From Marinosulfonomonas sp. (GTDB lineage: Bacteria > Pseudomonadota > Alphaproteobacteria > Rhodobacterales > Rhodobacteraceae): DNA of 33,557 nucleotides. The DNA lies in the NCBI GenBank assembly GCA_030625325.1, contig DAOURA010000009.1:1-33557 (forward strand), written 5' to 3'. A program made the translations under genes and the position numbers. This document shows positions 1-10,003 of this stretch, piece after piece. The notes under the pieces were generated by a model. The model searched no databases. It saw only the letters and a list, made by a program, of their open reading frames with translations, and was not told the origin of the DNA. The number at the start of each line of letters is the position of its first letter. Positions within the stretch are counted from its first letter, which is position 1.

Positions 1-1
1 G

Positions 2-1117
2 CGCCCGGGGCTGGCAAACGCTTTCCTGCTGGGCTTCATCGAAAGCATGGCCGATTTTGGCAACCCGCTGGTGTTGGGCGGCAATTATGATGTGCTTTCC
101 ACTGATATTTTCTTTGCCATTGTGGGCGCGCAGTATGACCAGGGGCGCGCTGCGGTTCTGGCGATTGTGCTGCTGACCTTTACCTTGGGCGCATTTTACG
201 CACAGCGTTTTTGGCTGGGCAATAAATCCTACACGTCTGTGTCGGGCAAAGGCGATTCCGGTGTGCACCCGATGATGCCACGCCGCCTTGCCTACCCGGT
301 TTACGGGATCGCTGGTTTTTGGGCGCTGTTCACCATCGTGATTTACGGGATGATCGTTTATGGCTCTTTCGTTGATCTGTGGGGCGTGAACAATACTCTG
401 ACGTTCAAGCATTACATCACCGCGTTTGATTTCAGCTTTGTTGACGGTGCAATTCGCTGGACCGGGGCGGCATGGGACAGTTTCTGGACAACAATGAAAA
501 TCGCGATCGCGGCTGCACCACTTACGGCGGCCCTTGGTCTGGTGACGGCCTATCTTTTGACACGCCAGACATTCGCCGGCAAAAACGCGTTTGAATTTGG
601 TACAATGCTCAGCTTTGCTATTCCGGGAACGGTTATTGGTGTGAGCTATATTCTGGCCTTCAACGTGCCGCCGATTGAACTGACGGGCACCGGCATCATC
701 CTTGTTGTCAGCTTTATCTTCCGCAACATGCCGGTTGGCGTGCGGGCCGGGATTGCTTCGATGAGTCAGCTGGATAAAAGCCTTGATGAAGCATCCCTGA
801 CCCTTGGCGCAAATAGCTGGCAAACCTTCCGCCGGGTGATAATGCCGTTGCTAAGGCCGGCCATTCTTGCAGCTTTGGTTTACAGCTTTGTGCGGGCAAT
901 GACTGCGATTTCGGCGGTGATCTTTTTGGTCAGCGCAGAACACAACATGGCCACGGCTTACATTATCGGGCGGGTTGAAAATAATGACTACGGGCTGGCG
1001 ATTGCCTATTCCACGACGCTGATCATTGTGATGCTGGCGGCTGTTGGTTTGTTACAATTCTTGGTCGGACGCACGCAGATCGGACGCCGCCAAGGCGTCG
1101 GCGCGACGGCACATTAA
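2..1117 (+). CDS. Fbp/Afu-type ABC transporter permease, C-terminal part (5' end outside window)
   Basis: The reading frame is open from base 2, so the gene begins upstream; the first visible ATG (47) is internal. The visible part holds the end of one permease domain, a linker around residues 70-95, and a second complete binding-protein-dependent permease domain. Several hydrophobic membrane segments are visible. An EAA-type cytoplasmic loop is near 790-850 (DEASLTLGA followed by F-x-x-V-x-x-P), where the ATPase docks. Two permease domains in one chain are typical of the FbpB/SfuB/AfuB group. Members move ferric iron, hexose phosphates or 2-aminoethylphosphonate, so the substrate cannot be set without the missing binding protein. 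The ATPase gene follows 9 bp downstream, so the two are almost certainly one operon. Confidence 0.9.
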   Translation, partial: RPGLANAFLLGFIESMADFGNPLVLGGNYDVLSTDIFFAIVGAQYDQGRAAVLAIVLLTFTLGAFYAQRFWLGNKSYTSVSGKGDSGVHPMMPRRLAYPVYGIAGFWALFTIVIYGMIVYGSFVDLWGVNNTLTFKHYITAFDFSFVDGAIRWTGAAWDSFWTTMKIAIAAAPLTAALGLVTAYLLTRQTFAGKNAFEFGTMLSFAIPGTVIGVSYILAFNVPPIELTGTGIILVVSFIFRNMPVGVRAGIASMSQLDKSLDEASLTLGANSWQTFRRVIMPLLRPAILAALVYSFVRAMTAISAVIFLVSAEHNMATAYIIGRVENNDYGLAIAYSTTLIIVMLAAVGLLQFLVGRTQIGRRQGVGATAH

Positions 1118-1126
1118 GGGGGCGAC

Positions 1127-2209
1127 ATGGCTCAAATGTTAAAAAATACCAAGGCGGCCTCGGTCTCTTTCAAAAATGTTACCAAGATATATGGTAAAAC
1201 CGTAACCGCCGTGGATGATATTTCACTGGAAATTGAGCCCGGCAAACTGGTGACGTTGCTTGGCCCTTCGGGCTGCGGAAAAACCACAACTTTACGGATG
1301 ATTGCCGGGCTGGAAATGGCCACCAAGGGTAAGATTTTCATTGGTGACAATGATGTCAGCAGCCTGCCTGCCACGGACCGCGACGTTTCAATGGTGTTTC
1401 AGTCCTACGCCCTGTTTCCGCATATGAGCGTTCTGGAAAATGTTTCCTATGGTTTGAAATATTCAGGCTTTGATAAGGAAGAAACCCGCGACCGCGCACT
1501 GGCCGGTTTGGATCTGGTGGGTCTTAAAGGCTATGACAACCGCCTGCCAAGTGAATTGTCGGGTGGGCAACAACAACGGGTTGCGGTGGCGCGTGCGCTG
1601 GTGCTGGAACCCCAAGTTTTGCTGTTTGACGAACCACTTTCCAATCTGGATGCCAAACTGCGCCGACAGGTGCGACAGGATATTCGCGATATTCAGCAAA
1701 ACCTTGGTCTGACGGTTGTTTATGTGACCCACGATCAGGAAGAGGCGCTGGCAGTGTCAGACCGCATTATCGTCATGCGAAATGCGTCCATCGCACAAGA
1801 AGGCACACCCCGTGACCTGTACGAAGCCCCGGCGGATCGTTTTGTGGCCGATTTTATTGGTGAAGCAAACCTGATCCCCTGTGTGATTGACAGTGTTTCG
1901 GCAGGGATCGCCGAAATCTCAATAGGCAGTTTAAAGCATTCACTGGATGCGCGCGATCTAAGTACAGGTCCTGCACTGGTGGCTGTTCGCCCCGGGCGCA
2001 TTGATTTGGCGGCCAAGGCGGGCAAAGGAATGCTGGCCGCGCGAATCGCAAAATCAACCTATGTGGGAAATCACATGGAATATACGGTTGAGGCCGAATT
2101 TGGGCTGGTTTTTGCCGTTTCTGAAAACGTTGAAAGCCCGTTTGAAACCGGGCAGGACGTGGGGCTGGGCTTTGCCAAGTCAGGCCCGGTTTTATTACCT
2201 GCCGATTAG
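1127..2209 (+). CDS. ABC transporter ATP-binding protein, FbpC/PotA-like
   Basis: A 360-residue ATPase that powers the permease encoded just upstream. The Walker A motif GPSGCGKT is at residues 46-53, the signature LSGGQ at 144-148, and Walker B LLFDEP at 165-170, followed by the D-loop (SNLD) and the switch histidine in VTHDQEE. The C-terminal 120 residues look like the TOBE-type regulatory domain usual in this family. The ATG at 1127 follows a purine-rich AAGGGGG ribosome site. No strong terminator is visible after the stop, only about 120 bp of AT-rich sequence before the nos regulatory box. It fits FbpC (iron), PotA (polyamine) and phosphonate or sugar-phosphate ATPases equally well, so no gene symbol is given. 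Confidence 0.93.
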   Translation: MAQMLKNTKAASVSFKNVTKIYGKTVTAVDDISLEIEPGKLVTLLGPSGCGKTTTLRMIAGLEMATKGKIFIGDNDVSSLPATDRDVSMVFQSYALFPHMSVLENVSYGLKYSGFDKEETRDRALAGLDLVGLKGYDNRLPSELSGGQQQRVAVARALVLEPQVLLFDEPLSNLDAKLRRQVRQDIRDIQQNLGLTVVYVTHDQEEALAVSDRIIVMRNASIAQEGTPRDLYEAPADRFVADFIGEANLIPCVIDSVSAGIAEISIGSLKHSLDARDLSTGPALVAVRPGRIDLAAKAGKGMLAARIAKSTYVGNHMEYTVEAEFGLVFAVSENVESPFETGQDVGLGFAKSGPVLLPAD

Positions 2210-2331
2210 TCGTAAGCTAATATCTAATTATCCTATTTGATGTCCTGTCCTTGACGAGCAATTTATTTATTGTTGTTTTAAAGAGGTGTGTCAAAAGACC
2301 GCAGAACTGTTCATACAACATTTGCTCCTAC

Positions 2332-2345
2332 TTGATTGAAGTCAA
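2332..2345 (+). promoter_or_regulatory. Fnr/Nnr-type binding site upstream of the nos operon
   Basis: TTGAT-TGAA-GTCAA is a near-perfect dyad matching the Fnr/Dnr/Nnr consensus TTGAY-N4-RTCAA. It lies about 65-75 bp before the likely nosC start. A centre at -41.5 would put transcription start near 2380, the usual class II activation layout. The match is read from the sequence; oxygen- or NO-responsive control of nos genes by this family is established; which paralogue binds here is unknown. Confidence 0.75.
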
Positions 2346-2408
2346 AGTATCCGCCTGAATGCCTCCTTACAGGTTGTCAAACTGACGCCATTATTGAATA
2401 GAAACCTG

Positions 2409-2906
2409 ATGAAATCGTACCCGCAGGAAAATCAGCAAAGACACCCGGACCGCCCGCGCATTGATGTGCGGCGTCTGGTGTTTGCGTTTCTGTCTGTGGT
2501 TTTGTTTCTGGGGCAATCCACTGCAACTATGGCCGGGCATGGTGCCGACGGCTCTTCCATCTGGGTCGAAATATGCAGCAATGGTGAAACCTATCTGGCG
2601 CAGGTTGATCAAGGGGATGGCGGGCAAGAACCCGACTGCGAACAATGTTTGATTTGTCTGGTATCCATTGGCGACACCGTGGTGCTTTGGACGCCGGAAA
2701 CCAGTTGGGCGCTTGTTGCCGGGCTTGGCAATATTTCTTTCCCTGAAAACCAGATCAATCAACCTGTGCGACCTGAAAACTATTGGTTCCAAAGCCGGGG
2801 CCCCCCAACTGCGAGCAAAGAAAAAATCATGACAATTACCACCACTTTGGCTATCAATGAACCGGTTATGATAGCCACAAATTCATGGGGTTTCCCATGG
2901 GTTTGA
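2409..2906 (+). CDS. nosC: NosC-like protein with CxxCxxC motif, first gene of the nos operon
   Basis: A protein of about 165 residues directly before nosR. An in-frame TTG at 2394 would add five residues. I prefer the ATG at 2409, although neither has a convincing ribosome site. A hydrophobic segment at about residues 24-42 is a signal anchor or signal peptide. The motif CEQCLIC gives a CxxCxxC at about C77, C80 and C83, with a further Cys upstream. The gene overlaps the start of nosR by 22 bp, so translation is probably coupled. Denitrifying alphaproteobacteria such as Paracoccus have a small nosC with a CxxCxxC motif at this position; its role is not settled, and metal (copper) handling or redox activity is a guess. 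Assignment rests on position and motif, not alignment. Confidence 0.68.
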   Translation: MKSYPQENQQRHPDRPRIDVRRLVFAFLSVVLFLGQSTATMAGHGADGSSIWVEICSNGETYLAQVDQGDGGQEPDCEQCLICLVSIGDTVVLWTPETSWALVAGLGNISFPENQINQPVRPENYWFQSRGPPTASKEKIMTITTTLAINEPVMIATNSWGFPWV

Positions 2907-5122
2907 ACGCAATAGCCAACAATCGGTTTTTTTCCATCATTCGTTTTTTTGCTGCCTTGCAGATCGCCCTTTTGGTGTTTGCGGGCAATGCGCAGGCACA
3001 GTCTCAGCCAGTCCTGCAAAAATTCCTGAATGAAATCCCCGCAAGCGAATTTATTCCGGGCGCCACCGCTTATGGCCCGATGCTGGACAACATCCCCGCC
3101 GTGCCGGTGATGAAGGGCGGCACCGTAATGGGGCACGCCTATATTACTTCTGATTTTGTCAGCACCACCGGGTATTCCGGCAAACCGATTCACGTCATGG
3201 TGGCCATTGACGCAGACGCTAAATTGTTGCGGGCTGAATTGGTAGAACACTCAGAACCTATTGTTTTGATCGGCATTCCTGATCGCAAGATTAAGGCCCT
3301 GACCGAAAGCTATTCAGGCCTTGATATTGTGGCAGAGGCCGCGGCGGGCGGGTCTGGCCATGATCTGAATATTATTTCAGGTGCGACCGTTACCATCATG
3401 ATTATTGACGATTCAATTGTGCGCTCTTCTATCAAAGTGGCGCGCGCGCTTGGTCTTGGTGGCCTGAACAATGACGCGGCAAATGCCGGCCCAACCCATA
3501 TTCTGAATATGGACGAAACCAGTATAAACGACTGGGCGACCATGTCGGGCGACGGCACGGTTCGGCGGATGACACTGGATGTTGGTCAGATCAACACCGC
3601 GTTTGAAGAAACCGGCGATGATCGGGTTTTGAAACACGCGGAACCCGGCGAACCTGACGATACCTATATCGATATGCACACCGCACTTGTGTCTGCCCCC
3701 AGCATTGGCCGCAGCCTGATGGGCGGGGCCGAATATGGCAATCTGGTTGATTGGCTGGAAGACGGCGAACAGGCGATCCTGCTGATGGGGCGCGGGACGT
3801 ATTCCTACAAAGGGTCAGGTTATGTGCGGGGCGGTATTTTTGACCGTATCCAGCTAATTCAGGGCGATATTTCGGTACGTTTCCATGACCGTAATCAGCG
3901 CCGATTGGGTGAACTGGCGGCCAGTGGCGCACCGGTGTTCAAAGAACTGGATATATTCAAAATCCCTGCGGATGCGGAATTTGACCCCACCAAGCCGTGG
4001 CGTATTCAGCTGCTGTCACAGCGTGTTGTCGGGCCGGTTGAAAAGACATTCCTGACGTTTGATCTGGGCTATAATATCCCTGAACAATACCTGACCGCAC
4101 TTGCGCCTGCCGTTCCTGATGCGGTTATTGAATCTGAGGAAGACGCAGCCGCGCGTGCCGCCCTGTGGCAGCGTATCTGGAAAAGTAAGAAGGTTGAAAT
4201 TGGCATCTTAGTGGCGATGCTTACGGTTCTGACCGGCGTGTTTTTCTTTCAGGTTCAGGCCACCAAAAATGCGCGGGTTTTCTATTGGTTCCGCATGGGG
4301 TTTCTGGTTCTGACGCTTGGATTTTTGGGCTGGCACCAGAATGCGCAATTGTCGATCGTGAACCTGATGGCGCTTGGCGCATCGATGACCAGTGGCTTTA
4401 GCTGGGACGCCTTTCTGATGGACCCATTGGTGTTTATCCTGTGGGTGTCGGTGGCTGTATCGCTGCTGTTTTGGGGGCGTGGCGGATTTTGTGGCTGGCT
4501 GTGCCCGTTCGGTGCCTTGCAGGAAATTTCAAATCAAATTGCACGGTTCTTTAAATTTCCACAATGGACACTGCCCTGGGGTCTGCATGAACGCCTTTGG
4601 CCGCTGAAATATATGATATTTCTGGGGCTGTTTGGCCTGTCACTGGTGTCAATCCCGCTGGCTGAACACTTTGCCGAAATTGAACCTTTCAAGACATCGA
4701 TCATCCTGAAATTTGTGCGCAGCTGGCCCTATGTGCTGTTTGCTGCTGCAATGCTGGGGGCGGGCCTGTTTATTGAACGGTTCTACTGTCGCTATCTGTG
4801 CCCGTTGGGCGCGGCGCTGGCGATCCCCGGTCGGCTGCGGATGTTTGACTGGCTAAAGCGTTACAAAGAATGCGGCAGCCCGTGCCAGACCTGCGCCAAT
4901 GAATGTTTCGTTCAGGCGATCCACCCAACCGGTGAAATTAACCCGAATGAATGCCTGTCCTGCCTGCATTGTCAGGTTCTTTATCAGGACGACACCAAAT
5001 GCCCCGTTTGCATAAAGACTGCAAAACGACGAGCGAAAGTGGCCAAAAGCACTGCCCATTCCGGCGATGCCCTTAGCCACTTAACTAACCATCCAAATAT
5101 CAAAGCAACCAAGGAGAGCTGA
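2885..5122 (+). CDS. nosR: NosR, membrane flavo-iron-sulfur protein for N2O reduction
   Basis: A 745-residue inner-membrane protein needed for nosZ expression and for electron supply to NosZ. An N-terminal hydrophobic signal (about 18-38) precedes a periplasmic FMN-binding domain with SGAT at 165-168; Thr168 is the expected covalent FMN site. A cluster of membrane helices follows from about residue 437. Two CxxxCP motifs lie at C536 and C635, and a ferredoxin-like cysteine-rich tail begins at C663, giving the polyferredoxin end on the cytoplasmic side. Length matches family members (about 720-750). The alternative ATG at 2897 would shorten it by four residues. It overlaps nosC and ends 1 bp before nosZ. 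NosX, encoded downstream, is the expected FMN donor. Confidence 0.96.
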   Translation: MGFPMGLNAIANNRFFSIIRFFAALQIALLVFAGNAQAQSQPVLQKFLNEIPASEFIPGATAYGPMLDNIPAVPVMKGGTVMGHAYITSDFVSTTGYSGKPIHVMVAIDADAKLLRAELVEHSEPIVLIGIPDRKIKALTESYSGLDIVAEAAAGGSGHDLNIISGATVTIMIIDDSIVRSSIKVARALGLGGLNNDAANAGPTHILNMDETSINDWATMSGDGTVRRMTLDVGQINTAFEETGDDRVLKHAEPGEPDDTYIDMHTALVSAPSIGRSLMGGAEYGNLVDWLEDGEQAILLMGRGTYSYKGSGYVRGGIFDRIQLIQGDISVRFHDRNQRRLGELAASGAPVFKELDIFKIPADAEFDPTKPWRIQLLSQRVVGPVEKTFLTFDLGYNIPEQYLTALAPAVPDAVIESEEDAAARAALWQRIWKSKKVEIGILVAMLTVLTGVFFFQVQATKNARVFYWFRMGFLVLTLGFLGWHQNAQLSIVNLMALGASMTSGFSWDAFLMDPLVFILWVSVAVSLLFWGRGGFCGWLCPFGALQEISNQIARFFKFPQWTLPWGLHERLWPLKYMIFLGLFGLSLVSIPLAEHFAEIEPFKTSIILKFVRSWPYVLFAAAMLGAGLFIERFYCRYLCPLGAALAIPGRLRMFDWLKRYKECGSPCQTCANECFVQAIHPTGEINPNECLSCLHCQVLYQDDTKCPVCIKTAKRRAKVAKSTAHSGDALSHLTNHPNIKATKES

Positions 5123-5123
5123 T

Positions 5124-7022
5124 ATGTCTGATGACATCGAAACTGAAAAAGGAATATCGCGTCGCGCTGTTCTGACTGGCCCGGTGAAGGGTGCAGCAAT
5201 TGCTGGTGCACTTGCAGCCGCTGGTGGCGGAACGCTGTTGGCAACACCGGCAGCAGCGTCTGGCAAAAACGAAGTGGCCCCAGGTGAACTGGACGAATAT
5301 TATGGCTTTTGGTCATCAGGTCAGGCAGGCGAGCTGCGCATTTTAGGCGTGCCTTCCATGCGTGAACTGATGCGTGTGCCTGTGTTCAACCGTTGTTCTG
5401 CAACCGGCTGGGGCAGCACGAACGAATCCCTGAAGATCATGAATGAAAACCTGATGCCCGAAACCAAAGAGTTTCTGGCAAATTCAGGCATGAAAACCTA
5501 CGACAACGGTGACCTTCACCACCCACACATGTCCTTTACAGATGGCACATATGACGGCCGCTATTTGTTCATGAACGACAAGGCCAACACCCGTGTTGCC
5601 CGCGTCGATTGTAAGTTCATGAAATGCGACAAGATGATCGAAATTCCGAATGCATCGGATATCCACGGTCTGCGTCCGCAAAAGTTCCCGCGCACTGGTT
5701 ATGTGTTTGCGAACGGTGAGCACCGTGTGCCGCTGATCAATGACGGCACAAACATGGATGACGTGGAAAACTACGTTTCCATCTTTACTGCCATTGACGG
5801 CGACACCATGGATATTTCCTGGCAGATCATCGTGTCTGGTAACCTTGATAACGTTGATTGTGACTATCAGGGTAAATATGCCGTTTCTTCCAGCTATAAC
5901 TCGGAAGGTGCGACAGAACTTGTCGGCATGATGGAAGCCGAAATGGACCATGCGGTGGTATTCAATATCGCGCGCATCGAAGCAGCCGTCGCTGCCGGTA
6001 AATATGAGGTCTACAATGGCGTGAAAGTTCTGGACGGGCGTAAGGGGTCTGATCTGACCGTTTACATCCCAATCCCGAACAGCCCGCATGGTGTGAATTC
6101 TTCCCCAGACGGCAAGTACGTCATGATCAACGGTAAACTGTCACCAACAGTTTCTGTGATCCAGTACGACAAACTGGAAGCCGTATTTAACGGTGCTGAT
6201 CCGCGTTCGTGTATCGTTGCGGAACCTGAGCTGGGTCTTGGCCCACTTCACACCGCGTTTGACGGTAAGGGCATGGCCTATACAACCCTGTTCCTCGACA
6301 GTCAGATGGTGAAATGGGACATCGACAAGGCTGTTCGTCTGTACGCCGGTGAAGAGGTTGATCCGATCGTTACAAAGACCGACGTGATGTATCAGCCGGG
6401 TCACAACCACACATCCATGGGTGAAACCAAAGAGGCCGATGGTCAGTGGCTGGTATCGCTGAATAAGTTTTCAAAAGACCGTTATCTGAACGTTGGTCCT
6501 TTGAAGCCTGAAAGCGAACAGTTGATCGACATCAGTGGTTCAGTGCCGGAAGTTGTCCATGACAGCCCGACATTTGCTGAACCGCACGACTGTATCATTG
6601 TTCACCGCTCCAAGGTGACACCAGATGCAATCTGGAGCCGCGACAACCCAATGTGGGACGACGCGCGCGCACAGGCTGCGGCTGATGGCATTAATCTGGA
6701 AGAAGACAGTGAAGTCATCCGTGACGGCAACAAGGTTCGGGTTTACATGTATTCGTCGGCCCCTAACTTTTCGATGGAAGAATTCCGCGTGAAGCAGGGT
6801 GATGAGGTTACAGTTTACGTGACCAACATCGATGATGTGGACGACCTGACACACGGCTTCACACTGGGTAACCACAATGTGTGTATGGAAGTAGGGCCAC
6901 AGGCCACAGCATCCATTACATTCACTGCGGGCCGCCCCGGTGTTCACTGGTTCTATTGCCAGTGGTTCTGCCACGCGCTGCACATGGAAATGCGCGGTCG
7001 TATGCTGGTTGAGCCTGCATAA
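5124..7022 (+). CDS. nosZ: Nitrous-oxide reductase NosZ (clade I, Tat-exported)
   Basis: Periplasmic multicopper enzyme reducing N2O to N2. The 632-residue protein starts with a twin-arginine signal (SRRAVLTG at 12-19, then a hydrophobic stretch), which marks clade I. The seven-bladed propeller supplies CuZ histidines: H132 and H133 in DLHHPH, H181, H322 (SPHGVN), H376 (GPLHTAFD), the QPGHNH motif at 425-429, and H488 (EPHDC). The C-terminal cupredoxin domain holds CuA: H577 in THGF, then C612, W614, C616, H620 and M623 in [12 protein letters not shown]. No ligand is missing. A strong AAGGAGAG ribosome site lies 5 bp upstream of the ATG. Codon use and the strong site suggest high expression. 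Confidence 0.98.
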   Translation: MSDDIETEKGISRRAVLTGPVKGAAIAGALAAAGGGTLLATPAAASGKNEVAPGELDEYYGFWSSGQAGELRILGVPSMRELMRVPVFNRCSATGWGSTNESLKIMNENLMPETKEFLANSGMKTYDNGDLHHPHMSFTDGTYDGRYLFMNDKANTRVARVDCKFMKCDKMIEIPNASDIHGLRPQKFPRTGYVFANGEHRVPLINDGTNMDDVENYVSIFTAIDGDTMDISWQIIVSGNLDNVDCDYQGKYAVSSSYNSEGATELVGMMEAEMDHAVVFNIARIEAAVAAGKYEVYNGVKVLDGRKGSDLTVYIPIPNSPHGVNSSPDGKYVMINGKLSPTVSVIQYDKLEAVFNGADPRSCIVAEPELGLGPLHTAFDGKGMAYTTLFLDSQMVKWDIDKAVRLYAGEEVDPIVTKTDVMYQPGHNHTSMGETKEADGQWLVSLNKFSKDRYLNVGPLKPESEQLIDISGSVPEVVHDSPTFAEPHDCIIVHRSKVTPDAIWSRDNPMWDDARAQAAADGINLEEDSEVIRDGNKVRVYMYSSAPNFSMEEFRVKQGDEVTVYVTNIDDVDDLTHGFTLGNHNVCMEVGPQATASITFTAGRPGVHWFYCQWFCHALHMEMRGRMLVEPA

Positions 7023-7032
7023 GGAAATGATA

Positions 7033-8289
7033 ATGTTGCGCCGTCTGTTCTTGCTGATACTTCTGCTGTTCCCGGCTTTGGCCGGGGCGGTGGAACGTGT
7101 TGTGCCGGCAACTGACGGCGCGCTTGCTCAGGCATTGAAAATTGCACAGGCGGGGGATGTCCTTCGCCTGTCCAACACAACTTATTTTGGGACATTTGAA
7201 ATTGATGTGCCGCTGACGCTGCTTGGTGACGACACAACGATTGACGGCCTTGAAATCGGATCAGTAATTACGGTGAACGCCCCCAATGTCACCCTGCGCG
7301 GGCTGACGGTTATTGGCTCTGGGTCGGGCGGTGACGGGCTGGATGCCGGTATTAAACTGACCAAACTTGCCCATGATGCGGTGATTGATCACAACAGGGT
7401 GCTGGGCAATCTGGTGGGCATTGATGTTCACGGGCCGCAGGGCGCGTTGATCAGTAACAATATCATTCAGGGGCGACAGGATCGCCGGATGAATGACCGC
7501 GGTAATGGCGTCTATGTCTGGAACGCGCCCGGCACACGGGTGATCGGCAATGATGTGCGCTGGGGCCGTGACGGGGTGTTTGTGAACACCTCAAAGAATA
7601 ACGAATTTTCTGGCAACCGCTTTCGCGACCTGCGATTTGCGGTGCATTATATGTATGCCAACAACAGCGTGGTGTCGGGTAATATCTCAACCGGCAATCA
7701 CCTTGGGTTTGCGATTATGTATTCCGATAATGTCCGTATCGAAGGCAACCTGTCACGCGGTGACCGCGACCACGGCATTATGATGAATTACACCAACAAA
7801 AGTCTGATCAGCGGCAACAGAATTGAGCAGGTCGGCGATAAATGCGTGTTTATCTACAACGCCCATAAGAACAACTTTCAGGGAAATTCTTTTGAAGGCT
7901 GCAATATCGGCATCCATTTTACGGCGGGTTCCGAGAAAAATGAAATTGCCGGAAATGCCTTTATCGCCAACCGCACACAGGTTAAATACGTTGGTTCGAA
8001 ATGGGTTGATTGGAGCGCGGGGGGATTGGGGAATTACTGGTCAGACCACGGGGCGTATGATCTGGATGGTAACGGCATTGCAGATTCTGTTTACCGCCCG
8101 AACGACATTATGGACCATGTCCTGTGGACCCAACCGGCGGCTAAATTGCTGCTTGGCTCGCCCGCCGTTCAGTTGATCCGCTGGTCGCAATCTGCGTTTC
8201 CCGCCACGTTGCCCGGCGGTGTAATAGACCGCGCCCCGTTGATGCATCCGGTGCGCCCCGATATTCCGATATGGAAAGAAATTCAATGA
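7033..8289 (+). CDS. nosD: NosD, periplasmic copper-site assembly protein
   Basis: A protein of 418 residues with an N-terminal signal peptide (MLRRLFLLILLLFPALAGA, cleavage after AGA). The rest is a right-handed parallel beta-helix of CASH/NosD repeats, seen as repeated G-N-x-hydrophobic turns such as VIGNDV, FSGNRF, VSGNIS and IEGNLS. With the NosFY ABC transporter it is required to build the CuZ centre of NosZ. I chose the ATG at 7033 because AAGGA at 7021-7025 is 7 nt away; an ATG at 7027 would lack spacing. It begins 10 bp after nosZ and its stop overlaps the nosF start as ATGA. Confidence 0.95.
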   Translation: MLRRLFLLILLLFPALAGAVERVVPATDGALAQALKIAQAGDVLRLSNTTYFGTFEIDVPLTLLGDDTTIDGLEIGSVITVNAPNVTLRGLTVIGSGSGGDGLDAGIKLTKLAHDAVIDHNRVLGNLVGIDVHGPQGALISNNIIQGRQDRRMNDRGNGVYVWNAPGTRVIGNDVRWGRDGVFVNTSKNNEFSGNRFRDLRFAVHYMYANNSVVSGNISTGNHLGFAIMYSDNVRIEGNLSRGDRDHGIMMNYTNKSLISGNRIEQVGDKCVFIYNAHKNNFQGNSFEGCNIGIHFTAGSEKNEIAGNAFIANRTQVKYVGSKWVDWSAGGLGNYWSDHGAYDLDGNGIADSVYRPNDIMDHVLWTQPAAKLLLGSPAVQLIRWSQSAFPATLPGGVIDRAPLMHPVRPDIPIWKEIQ

Positions 8290-9185
8290 CGACGTTACAA
8301 ATTAATAATGTGGGCAAACGCTATGGGCCGCTGGAAACTGTTTGCGGTGTAAACCTGACAGTTGCGCCCGGTGAACGCATTGCGTTGCTGGGCCACAATG
8401 GGGCTGGTAAAACTACGCTGATGCGGATGATCCTTGGGCTGACACCTGTCTCAAGCGGGTCGATCAGGGTTCTGGGGTCTGCCCCCGGATCACGCTCTGC
8501 TCGTGGCTCAATCGGGTTTCTGCCGGAAAGCGTGGCCTTTCACGGTGCCCTTAGTGGGCGTGAACAGTTGCGCCATTTTGCACGCCTGAAATCGGCATCA
8601 ATGAATGCGGTGGATGACTTGCTGGACCGGGTTGGTTTGACGGATGCGGCGGATCGAAAAATCCGCACCTATTCCAAGGGCATGCGCCAAAGGATTGGGC
8701 TGGCACAGGCGTTACTAGGCAAGCCAAAACTGGCATTGCTGGACGAACCCACCAGCGGGCTTGACCCGATCCTGCGTCATGAATTTTATGATATCGTGCA
8801 GGAACTGGCGGACGGGGGGGCGGCCGTTTTATTGTCATCCCATGCACTGACCGAACTGGAAACCCGCACAGACCGCATTGCGATTATGAGTAAGGGCAAA
8901 TTGGTTGCCAATGACGCCCTTGTTAATCTGCGTGAACAGGCCAGCCTGCCTATTCGGGTCAACGTAACTACCATGCAAAAAGATGTTGATCGCGTTGCCG
9001 CACAGCTGGGGGGTGCGCGGATGAATGGTTGTTCTTTTTCACTGACATGCCGGCAAGACGACAAGATCGCGACCCTTGGAAAAGTGACCGCACTGGGCGA
9101 AGTGATCAAAGATATCGACGTAAACCCGGCCAGTCTGGAAGAATTATACCGCCATTACAGCGGCACCAACCAGGGGGGTGAATGA
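8286..9185 (+). CDS. nosF: NosF, ABC ATPase of the CuZ maturation transporter
   Basis: A cytoplasmic ATPase of 299 residues that works with membrane protein NosY and periplasmic NosD. Walker A GHNGAGKT is at 36-43, the signature YSKGMRQR (a variant lacking the usual SGG) near 129-136, and Walker B LALLDEP with SGLD follows at about 149-160. The start at 8286 overlaps the nosD stop (ATGA) and is 7 nt after GGAAAG; an upstream in-frame ATG at 8271 is inside nosD and less likely. A run of seven G lies in codons near 8814. The frame is intact through it. Confidence 0.95.
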   Translation: MTTLQINNVGKRYGPLETVCGVNLTVAPGERIALLGHNGAGKTTLMRMILGLTPVSSGSIRVLGSAPGSRSARGSIGFLPESVAFHGALSGREQLRHFARLKSASMNAVDDLLDRVGLTDAADRKIRTYSKGMRQRIGLAQALLGKPKLALLDEPTSGLDPILRHEFYDIVQELADGGAAVLLSSHALTELETRTDRIAIMSKGKLVANDALVNLREQASLPIRVNVTTMQKDVDRVAAQLGGARMNGCSFSLTCRQDDKIATLGKVTALGEVIKDIDVNPASLEELYRHYSGTNQGGE

Positions 9186-10003
9186 TGTCTATATTTTATG
9201 TTGCCCAGCTTGAACTGCTGATTGCCCGGCGCAATATGTGGGTTGCAACCTCTGTTATTCTTATGGCGCTGTTTAGTGTTGTGCTGACCCTTGCCGGGGG
9301 CGCGCCAACTGGCAGTCTGGGGGTTGATCCGTTGATGGTTGCGGTGACATCAATCACCACCCTGTCGGTTTACCTGATCCCGCTGATCGGTCTGCTGTTG
9401 TCGTTTGATGCCATCGCGGGCGAGGCCGAGCGTGGAACGCTGGCGCTAAGTCTGACTTATCCGTTGTCGCGCGGCGAGATCTTGATTGGTAAGTTCCTTG
9501 CCCACTTTGCCGTTTTGTCCTTTGCCGTTGCGGTCGGGTTGCTGTTGACTGCGGGTCTTACCATTGCACGTTACGGTGCGGGGGATTTGTCGTTCATGCC
9601 GCTGGCCAAGCTGTTTGTAACTTCGCTGGCCCTTGGGGCGGCCTTTCTTGGTGTTGGTTACATCGTGTCGGCAAAGGTGCGCCAGACCGGTGTCGCATCC
9701 GGGATTGTGATCCTTATCTGGCTGATCTGTGTGGTTCTGTATGATCTGGGCCTTCTGGGGGCGTTGGTTGCGGATGGTGGCGGCACGTTCACCAAAAGCA
9801 TCTTTCCGTGGCTGTTGGTCGCCAACCCTGCGGATGCGTTTCGCCTGATCAATATGTCCGCCGAAACGGTGTCGGACCTGGCATCGGGCATTTCGGCGGC
9901 GGGCGGTGTGTCTGGTCTGGTCGGTCAATTGACGTCACTGTTGCTATGGCCGGTGTTTGCACTGTTTGCGGCGTGGCTGGCATTTCGAAAGATCGAACCA
10001 TGA
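9182..10003 (+). CDS. nosY: NosY, membrane subunit of the NosFY transporter
   Basis: A 273-residue integral membrane protein with about six hydrophobic helices. The first follows a short N-terminal amphipathic stretch (VAQLELLIARRNMWV), as in ABC-2 type permeases. The EAERGTLALSLTYPLSRGEIL segment region is the family's conserved coupling area. It pairs with NosF and engages NosD in the periplasm during CuZ assembly. Two ATGs in tandem (9182 and 9185) follow a G-rich ribosome site; the first overlaps the nosF stop. Its own stop overlaps the nosL start. Identity follows from both sequence type and position. Confidence 0.94.
   Translation: MMSIFYVAQLELLIARRNMWVATSVILMALFSVVLTLAGGAPTGSLGVDPLMVAVTSITTLSVYLIPLIGLLLSFDAIAGEAERGTLALSLTYPLSRGEILIGKFLAHFAVLSFAVAVGLLLTAGLTIARYGAGDLSFMPLAKLFVTSLALGAAFLGVGYIVSAKVRQTGVASGIVILIWLICVVLYDLGLLGALVADGGGTFTKSIFPWLLVANPADAFRLINMSAETVSDLASGISAAGGVSGLVGQLTSLLLWPVFALFAAWLAFRKIEP

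Noticed and set aside
5484-6089. Open frame of about 200 codons on the minus strand inside nosZ
   Set aside because: It is antisense to the NosZ propeller, with no ribosome site or family resemblance.
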